Below, one piece after another: positions 1 to 10,900 of a stretch of DNA of 50,741 bases. Position numbers and translations under genes: made by a program. The DNA comes from Leptolyngbyaceae cyanobacterium (GTDB lineage Bacteria > Cyanobacteriota > Cyanobacteriia > Cyanobacteriales > Aerosakkonemataceae). How positions within the stretch are numbered: the stretch's first letter is position 1; each line of letters opens with the position of its first letter. The notes below the pieces were generated by a model. That model was not told where the DNA came from and made no database searches. It was given only the letters and a program-made list of their open reading frames with translations. The stretch lies in the NCBI GenBank assembly GCA_036703985.1, contig DATNQN010000074.1, positions 1 to 50,741 of the forward strand. Reading direction: 5' to 3'.

Positions 1-35
1 GAGGGGTCAGCCCCAGTAGAACCCACTCTACAATT

Positions 36-983
36 TTACAATTCGGCAAATTTATCTGTTGCTTCAATTAAAGCACTGAGAATTCCCGGTTCGCTCATGG
101 AATGTCCGGCGTCGGGAATTACGATCAATTCTGCTTCTGGCCATGCACGATGTAGTTCCCAAGCTGATATCATCGGGCAAACTATATCGTAGCGTCCGTG
201 GATAATTACGCCTGGTATATGGCGAATGCGATCGACATTTAAAAGCAATTGGTCTTCAGGGTCAAAAAACCCTTTATTCATAAAGTAATGACATTCAATC
301 CTAGCAAATGCTTCGGCAAATCGGTCTTCACCAAATTTTTGCATTAAATTTGGGTCTGGGAATAATCTACTAGTGCTACCTTCCCAAACTGACCAAGCAC
401 GGGCAGCTTCCATTCTGATGTTAGGATCTGAATGAGTTAAACGCTTGTAATAAGCTGTTATCATATCTCCGCGTTCTTCGGGGGGAATTGGTTTGAGATA
501 TTCCTCCCAAGCATCTGGAAAAATATAGCTAGTTCCTTCTTGATAAAACCATTGCAACTCCTTTCGTCGCAACATGAAAATGCCGCGCAAAATAATACCT
601 TTGCAACGTTCTGGATGAGTTTCGCTGTAAGCTAATGATAAAGTGCTACCCCAACTGCCACCAAACACTACCCATTTTTCAATACCTAAATGTTCTCGCA
701 ATTTTTCAATATCATTTACTAAGTCCCAAGTGGTGTTTTCTCTTAGTTCTGCATGAGGTGTACTTTTCCCGCAGCCTCGTTGATCGAACATTATTAAACG
801 CCATTTTTCCGGGTGAAAATATTGTCGATAAAATGGCGGACAGCCGCCTCCCGGCCCTCCGTGCAATAAAACGATCGGTTTCCCATTTGGGTTGCCAGAC
901 TCTTCAAAATGAATGGTATGGAGGTCGGATACTTGTAATTTGCCTTCTTTGTAAGGTTCGATCGGCGGATAAAGTTCTCGCAT
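36..983 (-). CDS. pip: Proline iminopeptidase
   Basis: An alpha/beta-hydrolase peptidase of family S33 that releases N-terminal proline from peptides, expected in the cytoplasm. The 315-residue length is normal for the family. The oxyanion-hole motif HGGPGGG lies at about residues 41-47. The nucleophile is Ser110 in GGSWGS, the acid is probably Asp266 in HGRYDIVCP, and the base is His294 in DAGHS. The N-terminal block RELYPPIEPY is characteristic of bacterial Pip. There is no signal peptide. The ATG at 983 is the only sensible start. It is divergent from the CoA-binding protein gene with a gap of about 90 bases, which must hold both promoters. All catalytic residues are present, so it should be active. 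Confidence 0.96.
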   Translation of the reverse strand: MRELYPPIEPYKEGKLQVSDLHTIHFEESGNPNGKPIVLLHGGPGGGCPPFYRQYFHPEKWRLIMFDQRGCGKSTPHAELRENTTWDLVNDIEKLREHLGIEKWVVFGGSWGSTLSLAYSETHPERCKGIILRGIFMLRRKELQWFYQEGTSYIFPDAWEEYLKPIPPEERGDMITAYYKRLTHSDPNIRMEAARAWSVWEGSTSRLFPDPNLMQKFGEDRFAEAFARIECHYFMNKGFFDPEDQLLLNVDRIRHIPGVIIHGRYDIVCPMISAWELHRAWPEAELIVIPDAGHSMSEPGILSALIEATDKFAEL

Positions 984-1073
984 TTTGGCAATATTTAAGA
1001 CAATATCAGTTATTTTACAATTAGTTTAAATTAAAATTGAATAGATGATTTGCTAATCACAGATGGTTGAATT

Positions 1074-1499
1074 ATGCAGTATTCTAAGTTAAATGATGGG
1101 AGTTTGCGAGAGATATTGAATGATACGAAAGCGATCGCTGTGGTGGGTCATTCCGATCGACCGGAAAGAATAAGTTATCAAATTGCTCGGTTTTTGCGAG
1201 AGGTGGGTTATCGGGTGATTCCGGTTAACCCAACAGTGAGAGAAATTGATGGGCAACCTTGTTATGTTTCTTTAAAAGATGTGCCGGAATCAGTGGATTT
1301 GGTGAATGTTTTTCGTCGCAGCGAATTCTTGGCTGAAGTTGTTGATGAAGCGATCGATATTAATGCTAAAACTATCTGGGCGCAGTCGGGCATTTATGAT
1401 GAATCTGCTGCTCGAAAAGCTTTAGAAGCAGGTTTAAATGTGGTAATGGATGCTTGTATAAAAGTTGAGTACGTTAGATTGATTCGATCGCAAATTTAG
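1074..1499 (+). CDS. CoA-binding domain protein (YccU-like)
   Basis: A 141-residue single-domain protein of the CoA_binding_2 (YccU) family, a Rossmann-like fold related to the N-terminal domain of succinyl-CoA synthetase alpha. The nucleotide-binding loop IAVVGHSDRPER near residues 21-32 and the block YRVIPVNPTVREIDG are typical. The segment TIWAQSGIYDE and a late cysteine in VVMDACIKVEY are also family features. No catalytic partner domain is present, and the physiological role of the family is not settled. It converges tail to tail with the HAD gene, with only 14 bases between stop codons, so no separate terminator fits there. Confidence 0.9.
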   Translation: MQYSKLNDGSLREILNDTKAIAVVGHSDRPERISYQIARFLREVGYRVIPVNPTVREIDGQPCYVSLKDVPESVDLVNVFRRSEFLAEVVDEAIDINAKTIWAQSGIYDESAARKALEAGLNVVMDACIKVEYVRLIRSQI

Positions 1500-1513
1500 C
1501 TTTACTCAAATTG

Positions 1514-2185
1514 TCAGCTACAATCGGAGTCGATAATGCGATCGATCAACTCAGTTACACCGGCACCGCGATCGCCTTTTGTTACCCAGTCAACCTCTTG
1601 TTTAACTATTGGTAAGGCGTTGGCGACTGCAACGGAATAGGCGCAGATTTTGATAAAATCGCGATCGTTTTCCGCATCTCCCACCCCGATCGTCTTTTCA
1701 GGTGATAATTGTAACTCTTCTAAAGCTGCCATCAGCCCGGTAGTTTTGTTTAAACCGCAAGGCAACACCATCACTGCATCTTTATTAAAGATAATTTGCC
1801 AATTCAATCCCAATTCTCGAATCACTTCCTCTACAGTATTTTCATGGGGTCGCCAAGTAGCGACAATTACTCGACCTACGGCTAAGGGATGAACGCCTCG
1901 TTGTTGCAACGCTTTGATAAATGCTTCTGGAGGACGTTCGCCTAAAACTTTTTCCTCTCCAGTGGCGGGTCGATACAGTAAAGCGCCGTTTTCCAGCACC
2001 GCGCGATCGAACAAATGAATTTGCGGAAAAATTTGCAGTAACTCTTCTAAATGCCGACCCGTTACTAGTATTAATTTCCGATTAGTATCTCGGAAACGAG
2101 ATAAAGCATCTAACGTTTTTGCATCCACTTGACCGTGGGTAGCAATCGTACCATCATAATCAGTAGCTAGTGCTAAGTATCGCAT
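1514..2185 (-). CDS. HAD-superfamily hydrolase, type IIB (Cof-like)
   Basis: A cytoplasmic HAD phosphatase. Motif I is ATDYDGT (nucleophile Asp and acid Asp), motif II VTGR, a motif III lysine lies in the NKTTGL segment, and motif IV is GVGDAENDRDF. The cap between motifs II and III is of the alpha/beta IIB type, as in sugar-phosphate phosphatases. I prefer the start at 2185 (MRYLALATDYDGT), because motif I then lies at the N-terminus as in the family. An upstream in-frame ATG at 2218 would add 11 residues. The substrate cannot be read from sequence. A second, more distant HAD-IIB gene lies at 38371-39165. Confidence 0.88.
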   Translation of the reverse strand: MRYLALATDYDGTIATHGQVDAKTLDALSRFRDTNRKLILVTGRHLEELLQIFPQIHLFDRAVLENGALLYRPATGEEKVLGERPPEAFIKALQQRGVHPLAVGRVIVATWRPHENTVEEVIRELGLNWQIIFNKDAVMVLPCGLNKTTGLMAALEELQLSPEKTIGVGDAENDRDFIKICAYSVAVANALPIVKQEVDWVTKGDRGAGVTELIDRIIDSDCS

Positions 2186-2217
2186 TTTCTCAAGTTTATA
2201 ATCTTCATTAACTAACA

Positions 2218-2355
2218 TTATGACGAGCTATCCAAGCTGAGGGAAGCAGGATAGCAAAGTAGATTGAAGTAGTAACCTTTACCAGCAGTAACCGTAGTGT
2301 AATCGCGATCGTCATCGCTCAATTTTACCCGAGAATCGGGATTTAGATAGACCAT
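2218..2355 (-). CDS. Possible small ORF in the HAD/response-regulator gap
   Basis: A 45-codon ATG-initiated frame. It begins inside the last 13 bases of the GGDEF-EAL gene in another frame, spans the entire intergenic gap and stops against the HAD gene. The predicted peptide is hydrophilic with an Asp-rich patch (KLSDDDRDYTTVTAGKGYYF) and one Cys. I recognise no family. A frame this short is not improbable by chance, and the Asp-Arg-Asp stretch partly reflects a HIP1-like GCGATCG site. Listed because it fills the gap and would be translationally coupled. Low confidence. Confidence 0.2.
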   Translation of the reverse strand: MVYLNPDSRVKLSDDDRDYTTVTAGKGYYFNLLCYPASLSLDSSS

Positions 2356-4973
2356 AAAGGATCGGATTTAATTAAATTTTCTGCCAACGCGGATTCTAAA
2401 GGTTTAGAAAAAAAGTATCCTTGCGCTTCTTCACAAGCTAACGCTTTTAGTCGATCGATCTGTTGGGGAGTTTCTACTCCTTCTGCGATCGCTGACACGC
2501 TCAACTGATGTGCCAAGGTAATAATAGTTTCGACAATTTCTTGATTTTCTCCCTGTTCGCCGATCCGACTGACAAAAGAACGGTCTATTTTCAAAGTATT
2601 AACGGGAAATCGGTGTAAATAACTTAAAGATGAATATCCCGTACCAAAATCATCAATACTCAATTGAATTTTTCTTTTTCTCAGTTCGGAAAGCGTATTG
2701 AGGATAGCTTCTTCATTTTCCATTAGCATACTTTCAGTTAGTTCCAATTTTAAATTTTCGCCATTTATACCAGTTCGAGCGATTATTTCGTCGATTTTTT
2801 CCAGCAAATTCGGTTCTCTGAGTTGCTTTCCTGATAGATTGACGCTAATTTTTAAGGGTAGTGATGTAGCAAATTTAGTCTGCCAATTTGACATTTGCTG
2901 ACAGGCGGTTTGCAGTACCCATTCACCTAACGAAACTATTAAGCCCGTTTCTTCTGCAATGGGAATAAATTCGGAAGGACTAATCAAACCTTTTTTGGGA
3001 TGTTGCCAGCGAATTAATGCCTCAAAACCCGTTAATTTGCCTGTTGTAAGGGAAACTATCGGTTGGTAATGTACTAAAAATTCTTGCCGTTCTAGTGCTT
3101 GGCGCAGGTCGTTTTCTAACTGAAGTTGCTGGAAAGCTTGGGTGTACATAATACGATTAAAAATTTCATATCGTGCTTTACCTTTTTCTTTAGCGCGATA
3201 CATCGCAATATCGGCGTCTCGTAGTAAATCTCCGCCTTGATGATATTCTGGAGTGGCAATAGCAATACCGATGCTAGCGTTCATGAAAACTCGGCGATTT
3301 TCGAGTTGCAAAGGTGACCTTAATTCTTCAGAAATTCGCTCGGCAATTTTAATTGCATCATTGATATCTTTAATCTCATCTAACAAAATAATAAATTCAT
3401 CTCCTCCCAGCCGAGCTACCATATCTGTAGAACGCACGATGGTTTGTAATTTACGAGCGATCGCGATCAGTAATCGATCGCCTACTAAATGTCCCAGACT
3501 ATCATTAATAACTTTGAAGCGGTCTAAGTCGATGAATAAAACAGCAAATAAATAATCTCGATGTCGTTGGATGCGTTTGAGCGACTGGTCGATGTATTCC
3601 ATTAACAAGCCGCGATTGGGTAAACCAGTTAAGCTATCGTGTAGAGCATCATAAAGTAACTGTTCTTCGGCTCGTTTGCGATCGGTAATGTCCATAAATT
3701 GACCGATCAAATGCAGGGGTTTACCCATCGAATCTCTCACTAGAGCAACCTTTAGAATGCCGTAAACTAACTGGCAATTTTTGGTTAAATAACGACTTTC
3801 TATTTTAAAATCAGAAATTTCTCCTTGGCATAATTGTTGGTTTAGCAAACGAGAAACCGTTACGTCATCTGGATGGGTCAAGTCTGCCCAATTTCGGTAT
3901 AACAATTCTTCGTAGGTATAACCGAGAATCTCGCATAATGCTTGATTTACCTGCAGGAATTTGCCATCTAAACTTTGAATTGCCATCCCGATGGGAGCCA
4001 TTTCAAAGGTTAATCTAAATAGCTCTTCACTTTTACTGAGTGCTTCCTCTGCTTGTTTGCGTTCGCGTAGCGCAGCTTGCTGTTCGGTAATATCCAGTAC
4101 GGTATTAAATAATTTAGTTACTTTATTTTTTGAGTTAAAAATCGGCTGCCCTTTCGCAAAAACCCACCGAATTTCCCCGTCGGGTCTCACGATCCGAAAT
4201 TCTAATTCATAAGGTTTTCCCGTTTGAAGCGCTTCATTAACAATAGTTTCCCACAATACTCGCTCTTCACTATAAATATATTTATATAAATGTTTTGGAT
4301 AAGTGACTGTTTCTTCGCGAACGTTAAGCCCAAAAATCCGAAAAATTTCGTCAGAACAACGAATTTCTTGAGTTAATATATCGTATTCCCAACTGCCGAT
4401 ATGAGCTACTTGTTGAGCAGCAACTAGATGGCTTTTTTCCCTCGCCAATTCTCTTTCTACTTTCTTTCGTTCGCTAATTTCTTTCTCTAATTCTTGATTG
4501 GCAGCTTGTAATTGAGCAGTTCTTTCTTTTACTCTTGCTTCTAGTTCTGCATTTAATTTTTGAATTTGGGTCTTGGCTGCTTGTAGGGCTAGTTGATGTT
4601 CGATCCGAACAATTGCTTCTTCTACTTGAAATGGTTTGGTAATATAGTCTACTCCTCCAACCTGAAAAGCTTTTATTTTATCCCAAGCATCATCAATCGC
4701 GCTGATAAAAATTATGGGGATGTCTTTTGTTTGCTCGATTTCTTTTAACTGTTTGCAAACTTCATAACCGTCTATTCCCGGCATTTTAACATCTAGTAAA
4801 ATTAGGTCTGGCGGTTGAGCGGTAGCACCCATTAACGCCATTGAGCCGTTAATTGCTTGGCGAACTTCGTACCCATGTTGAGTTAAAACAGCAGATAAAA
4901 ATTTCAGGTTTTCTAAAGTATCGTCAACGATTAATATGTTGTGTTTGAAAACATCGACTCGATCGCTAATCAT
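2343..4973 (-). CDS. Response regulator with PAS-PAS-GGDEF-EAL output
   Basis: An 876-residue cytoplasmic c-di-GMP regulator. The receiver domain occupies about residues 10-130, with phosphoacceptor Asp61 in LLDVKMP and an acidic pocket in ILIVDD. A coiled coil (about 135-185) leads into two PAS domains (about 185-300 and 312-430). The GGDEF motif at 523-527 is intact and preceded by an RSTD inhibitory site, so a product-inhibited diguanylate cyclase is possible. The EAL domain has EAL at 651-653, followed by LKLELTES and DDFGTGYSSL, as in active phosphodiesterases. Its ATG overlaps the stop of the upstream hybrid kinase in an ATGA arrangement, so the two are co-translated and it is the likely phosphorelay target. 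Whether the net activity is synthesis or hydrolysis cannot be told. Confidence 0.95.
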   Translation of the reverse strand: MISDRVDVFKHNILIVDDTLENLKFLSAVLTQHGYEVRQAINGSMALMGATAQPPDLILLDVKMPGIDGYEVCKQLKEIEQTKDIPIIFISAIDDAWDKIKAFQVGGVDYITKPFQVEEAIVRIEHQLALQAAKTQIQKLNAELEARVKERTAQLQAANQELEKEISERKKVERELAREKSHLVAAQQVAHIGSWEYDILTQEIRCSDEIFRIFGLNVREETVTYPKHLYKYIYSEERVLWETIVNEALQTGKPYELEFRIVRPDGEIRWVFAKGQPIFNSKNKVTKLFNTVLDITEQQAALRERKQAEEALSKSEELFRLTFEMAPIGMAIQSLDGKFLQVNQALCEILGYTYEELLYRNWADLTHPDDVTVSRLLNQQLCQGEISDFKIESRYLTKNCQLVYGILKVALVRDSMGKPLHLIGQFMDITDRKRAEEQLLYDALHDSLTGLPNRGLLMEYIDQSLKRIQRHRDYLFAVLFIDLDRFKVINDSLGHLVGDRLLIAIARKLQTIVRSTDMVARLGGDEFIILLDEIKDINDAIKIAERISEELRSPLQLENRRVFMNASIGIAIATPEYHQGGDLLRDADIAMYRAKEKGKARYEIFNRIMYTQAFQQLQLENDLRQALERQEFLVHYQPIVSLTTGKLTGFEALIRWQHPKKGLISPSEFIPIAEETGLIVSLGEWVLQTACQQMSNWQTKFATSLPLKISVNLSGKQLREPNLLEKIDEIIARTGINGENLKLELTESMLMENEEAILNTLSELRKRKIQLSIDDFGTGYSSLSYLHRFPVNTLKIDRSFVSRIGEQGENQEIVETIITLAHQLSVSAIAEGVETPQQIDRLKALACEEAQGYFFSKPLESALAENLIKSDPLWSI

Positions 4974-7900
4974 AGATTTATTGCTTGTTCAGCAAGTTGC
5001 AAAATTACGTCAAAACGAACGCGATCGATTAAGTATGCGATCGCGTTGGCTAAGGAAACATACCGATCTGGAATTTCCTCGCATAGCTGCAAAATCTGCT
5101 TGCTATTAAGTTTAATAGCTGCCAGCTTTAAATCGAGCAGCCACTCTACGGGCATTACTGCTAGTGCTTCTGGAGTGATTACTTTCTGGATAGGGAATTC
5201 TGGAAGCGAGTCAGTTTGGTTTGGTTCCTCATACACATAGCGTACTCCTAAATGTTCTGTCATCTTCTCAAAGATAGTTTGTTCTTCAAATGGTTTGCAA
5301 ACAAAATCATCGCATCCAGCCGACAAGATCAGCGCTTTTTCTTTATCAAATGCACTAGCAGTCAGGGCAATAATTACAGTTGCTTGACCCTTCAAATGGC
5401 TTTTAATCTGTTTAGTAGCTTCATATCCATCCATGACGGGCATTCGCATATCCATCCAAATCAAATGGGGTTCCCAACTTTCCCATAGATTAACAGCTTC
5501 TTGACCGTTTTCAGCTTCTCGCATCTCAAACCCCAGCGAACCAAGCAATCTCACCAATAACTGGCGATTTGACCAGCGATCGTCAACTACTAAAATACGA
5601 TACTTCGGTTGGTCTGGTGCAAGTCCTACTACTTGCTGGGTGAATTTTTCCGCTGGCAACTCATTCACTTGACCTGGACTAACTACAATATCAAACTTAA
5701 AAATAGTTCCTCTCCCTAAGTGACTGTTAACTACGATCTTTCCTCCCATCATTCCCACAAATTGCTGGCTAATCGATAATCCTAAACCAGTTCCCTGCTG
5801 AGATTTTTTACCTGTTTCCGTTTGAAAGAAAGCTTTAAATAAATTATTTAATTCATTAGGCGCAATCCCAGTACCCGTATCTTCTACTTCAAATAATAAA
5901 TGATATTGATTTAGCAAATTTGGTTCTCTTTGATTTTTAACTCTTACCGTAACGCTGCCTCGTTGAGTAAACTTGATGGCATTACTGAGTAAATTAATTA
6001 AAACCTGACGCAATTTTTGGCCATCAGTTCGCACGTATTGAGGCAATGTTGCGTGGCGTTCCCAGCATAATTGTAAACCTTTAGATTCCGCTTTCAATTG
6101 AAACATTTCTTCTAGAGAAGCTAGCAGGCGATAGAGATCGAAACTAGTTTCGTTGAGGGTCATTCGACCGGACTCGATCTTAGACATATCCAAAACATCG
6201 TCGATCAATTCTAGTAAATGCTCGCCACTGCGACTGATAATGTTTAGGTATTCATTAGCTCTACCAGATAACCATCGCTCTCTATTAATCAATTGAGTAA
6301 AGCCTAAAATAGCGTTGAGCGGCGTGCGGAGTTCGTGACTCATATTAGCGAGAAATTCACTTTTAGAGCGGTTGGCTGCATCAGCCGCTTCTTTGGCTTT
6401 TTCTAGTTCTTCAGTTCGTTCTTTTACTTTGACTTCTAAAGTGCGAGAATAATTTTCTAGTTGCTCGTAAAGTCGGGCATTTTCTAAGGAAATAGCTGCT
6501 TGGGACGTGAGTATTCGGAGAACTGATAATCGTTCGCGCGTAAATGCTCCTACCGTTAAATTATTTTCTAAATAAAGAATGCCGATTAATTTACCTTGAC
6601 CTAAAATAGGGGTGCATAAAACCGATTTTGGCTGATGTTGAATAATATAGCGATCGCTAATAAACATTCCTTCTCTGGCGGCATTGTTAAGTACTACATC
6701 TTCTTGCGTTCTTGCTACATAATTAACGAGCGAATTAGGTAGACAATCTTGGCATTCAATAGGTACTGATTTTTCAATTTTAATAAATGATATTTGATTT
6801 GGCTTTTGGGAATCGGCTAAACTTTTACTGGCTTCGATTAAAAGTTTTCCATCAATATCCAAAATCAGAAATCCTTTTTCTGCTCCGGCATTTTCTAATA
6901 CTAGATTCATTAATTTGGTTAATAATTTGTCTAGGGAAACTTCTCCTGCTAAGACTTGTGATGCTTTAATTATGGTATTAAAATCGAGTATTTTTAAAGT
7001 ATCGTTGCTAGTAGTCATAGAACTAATTGCTTTTCCAGAAATACTTCTATTGCGACTTCCTTCAAATTTATGTAGCAAGTGAGCATAACGTAAATCTAAA
7101 TGTTTCACTTTCGCGTTAGCACCCCATCTCAGGTAGCAATAACGAGCTTCCTGCATATAAGCTTTCGCTATGGTTAGTTTACCTTTAGCCAAATAAAATT
7201 TAGCAGCTAGTTCATTTGCTAGTGCTTCTTCCTGAAGATGTTCGTTTTCTTTGGCTAGTTGAATAGCGCGATCGTAATCTTCAGCCGCTGCCATATCTTC
7301 ACCCCGCACCCGATTGAGTTCGGCTTCTACTAAATAATACTTATCTAAATAATTCATCGGTGCGTAACGAGCCCATTTTCCTAGCCTTTCTTGATTGGCA
7401 ATCACTTTTTTAAAAATCCTATGCTGTTCTGTTGTTGCCGATTCAGCATAAAGCGTTAACCGAATCAAAGAATCATATAAATAAAATATAGGAATAATTA
7501 ACAGTCCATTTACAGCATTTACATATTGTTGAATAACTACTAAGTTTTCCAAGGAATGCAAATAGTATTCAAACATATAACATAATATTAACTTATGCAA
7601 ATAAAAATAAAATATTCCATATATATCATTAGCTTGTTTAAAAGCATAGAGGTTTGTCTCTTCGTTAAAAAAATCACCATTTAAACTGGCAGGATGCTCT
7701 ACTTCTTCGGTTAAATTAAAAACTACTTGCTTGCCAATTAGATTGTAGTTAAGCGTGGCTGCTTGATTGAGATATTCGATCGCTTCACTATACTTATAAA
7801 TAGCTTGCTTCACTTCTATTAAATTATCACCAGAAAAATATGAATTACTACAATAAAGATGGAGACAAAGAGCAGCAAATTCCCAATCTCCTGTTTCTAG

Positions 7901-10900
7901 CCCACTTTGATATCCTTCTAATAGTTTTGGCAAAGTAGTACGGCTATGGTCTTTCCAATGTATAATAAATCCATTAACAACTTCATAAATTTTTGCTTTT
8001 AGTTTGTGAGCCTCAAACTTTATTATCAAGTCAATAGAAAGTTGACCAAATTGATATCCCCCATCAATATCTCTTCCCGTCCCGCAAAGAATGCCGCCAT
8101 AATTAGCATACGCAAATGCAGATAAAGAAGCGTTACCATATTCAACAGATAAGTTAACCATTTTCAATACAATTAGCTGGAATAATTCTGGATTAACCAC
8201 AAAAGCCGCATTAAATATACAACTCATTATTTGCATTGCTGCTAATTTATCACCCTTATTCATCACGGGTAAGTTAACAAAATTCAACAGACTTTTTCCC
8301 ATTAACTTATATGCAGTTTCTTCTAGGGCTGATTGAATATCAAGCCGACTGATTTTTTTAGGGAAATCTATTTCTAGTAAATGTAAAACTTTTAAAGCAA
8401 TATCGATCGCATCCCATAAATTATTTTGCGCTACATAACCTTGAATCTGTAATTGGTATATTTTAATTTTTTCTAGTAAAGTTTTTGCGTTATTTAGTCC
8501 TATCGAAACCAATTTTTCCATTGCGTTAAAATCACCGCAAAACAAAGCGGATTCCGCTGCTTCTACATATAAATTCAAGGTCATCTCATAATGAGTATGC
8601 CAGCCATGTTCTTTTAATAATTCAATCCCCAATATCAAGTAATTTAATGCTGACTTATAAGCTGCCGTTCCTTTAGCTTTTTTACCAGCAATTAAGTTTA
8701 ATTCTGCTAACTCATCCTTATGTGTTTGAGAACTAATTAATCTAATGCCTAAATTAAGCTGATTAACAATATCAAAAATCCTCTCTTCTCTCTGTTCGTA
8801 ATTACTATTTTGCAACCATAATAGACCCACCTGTTGGTGTAAAGATTGCTTGTCTTTTTCGGAAATGAGAGAGTATGCTGCTTGCTGAATACGGTCGTGA
8901 GCAAATTTGTATTCAACTAATAAATCATGTCTTATTTCACATAAATTTGGTTTGATATATTTATAATTGTCAAATTCTGGTAAAATTAAACCTTCTAAAA
9001 TAGCTTCTTGCAAAAATATGGCGGTTTCTTGTTGAGGCTTTCCGTAAACTATTGCCAAAGTATAAATATCGAATTCGTTACCAATACAAGCTGCTATCAT
9101 TAATACATCTTGAGCGGCGTTACTTAATTTTCTAATTTTACCTGTCATCAGTTCGACAATATTATTAGTAATCCCGCGAGTATTGATTTCTTGTAAATTC
9201 CACTCCCAACTTCGCTGGCTCCAATTAAAGTATAAAAACTTCTCTTGATAAATAAATTTCAATAATTCCTTGATAAAAAAAGGATTTCCGTTAGTTTTGT
9301 TATACACTAATTCAGCTAAAGCAAAAGTTTTATTCGACGAAGATTTAAGAGCTTCGCTAATTAAATGATTAACGGTAAATAAATCCAAAAACGATAAATT
9401 AATAAAATTAATATTTATGTCATTTTTTTGAATTTCATCTAATGTTAATAGTAAAGGATGTGCTGCATTTACTTCATTATTTCGATATGCTCCTATTAAA
9501 AATAAGTACTCTTTGCTTTGCATGGCCAGCAGTTGCATTAATTTTAAACTAGCGGCATCTGCCCATTGCAAATCATCCAAAAATATTACTAAAGGATGCT
9601 CTGGCTTGGTAAAGATAGAAATAAAACTTTGAAACACTAAATTAAAGCGGTTTTGGGATTCTCCCAGCGATAATTCTGAGATGCTTGGTTGTTCGCCAAT
9701 AATTAATTTTACTTCCGGAATCACATCAATAATTACTTGGCCATTATTACCTAATGCCGTTAAAATTTTTTGTCGCCATTTCTCAAGTTTTACTTTACTT
9801 TCAGTTAGTAACTGCTTGATTAATTTGGCAAATGCTTGGATAATTGCGCTGTAGGGAATATCTTTTTGGTATTGCTCGAACTTACCAGAAATAAAATACC
9901 CCCGTTGCTTAGTGATCGGTTTGTAAATCTCTCCTACTAAGGCAGATTTACCGATGCCGGAATAACCTGTAACTAGCATCATTTCGCTTTTTTCTTGACT
10001 AATTCGTTCAAAAGCTGCTAATAAGATTTCAATTTCTTTTTCCCGACCGTAAAGTTTTTGGGGAATCTCAAATCGATCGGATATATCTTGAGTAGCGATC
10101 GCAAATGAATCAATTCTTCCTGAGGTTTGTAGTTGTCTATGGCATTCTTCTAAATCTGCTTTTAAACCCCAGGCAGTTTGATATCGTTCTTCCGCAGTTT
10201 TCGCCATCAACTTCATCACTATTTCTGAAATGACAGGGGGAATTTCAGGTTTAATATGATGGGGCGGTATGGGCTGTTTAGCAATATGACTATGCACCAA
10301 TTCCATCGGATCTAAGGTTTCAAATGGGCGTTGGTAAGTAAGTAATTGATAAAAGGTAACTCCCAAAGAATAAAAATCGGTACGTTCGTCTAAAGTACGG
10401 TTCATCCTGCCAGTTTGTTCTGGAGAAATATAAGCAAGAGTTCCCTCTAAAATTGCTGGATTTTTAATAGTGGGGCTTTCATAATTAAAAATTGTGGCAA
10501 TACCAAAGTCAATTATTTTTACCTGCTTAGTGTTGACATTATAAATAACGTTAGATGGATTAATATCTTTATGAATTATTTTTTTGGCGTGGATTTGGCC
10601 TAAAGCGTGACTAATTTTGATGACGATCGCTAAAGTTTCTGTTAAACTAAAATTTTGACGGCTCATTAAAATTTCTAAGGAGATTCCGCCGAAATCTTCC
10701 AAAATCATCGCTAAAGTATTTTGATATTTGTGCAAGCTATAAGCTTTGACAACTCCTTCTAAATTTAAAGAACGAGTTATTTCGTACTCTTGCTTATATT
10801 TAGCTAAATCTGTTGGGGTAGGATAATCATGTTTTAACACTTTGAGAATAAACGATCGCTCGTCCTGAATACGATGGATCTGATAAACTACTGAATTGAT

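Noticed and set aside
635-1024. 129-codon plus-strand frame opposite the proline iminopeptidase gene
   Set aside because: The minus strand encodes a complete peptidase with catalytic triad. The plus frame has no recognisable motif.
1849-1900. Possible tRNA or riboswitch elements anywhere in the window
   Set aside because: I looked for T-loop-like GGTTCGA contexts, cloverleaf arms and familiar riboswitch cores in the intergenic gaps and found none convincing. HIP1 octamers explain most short palindromes.
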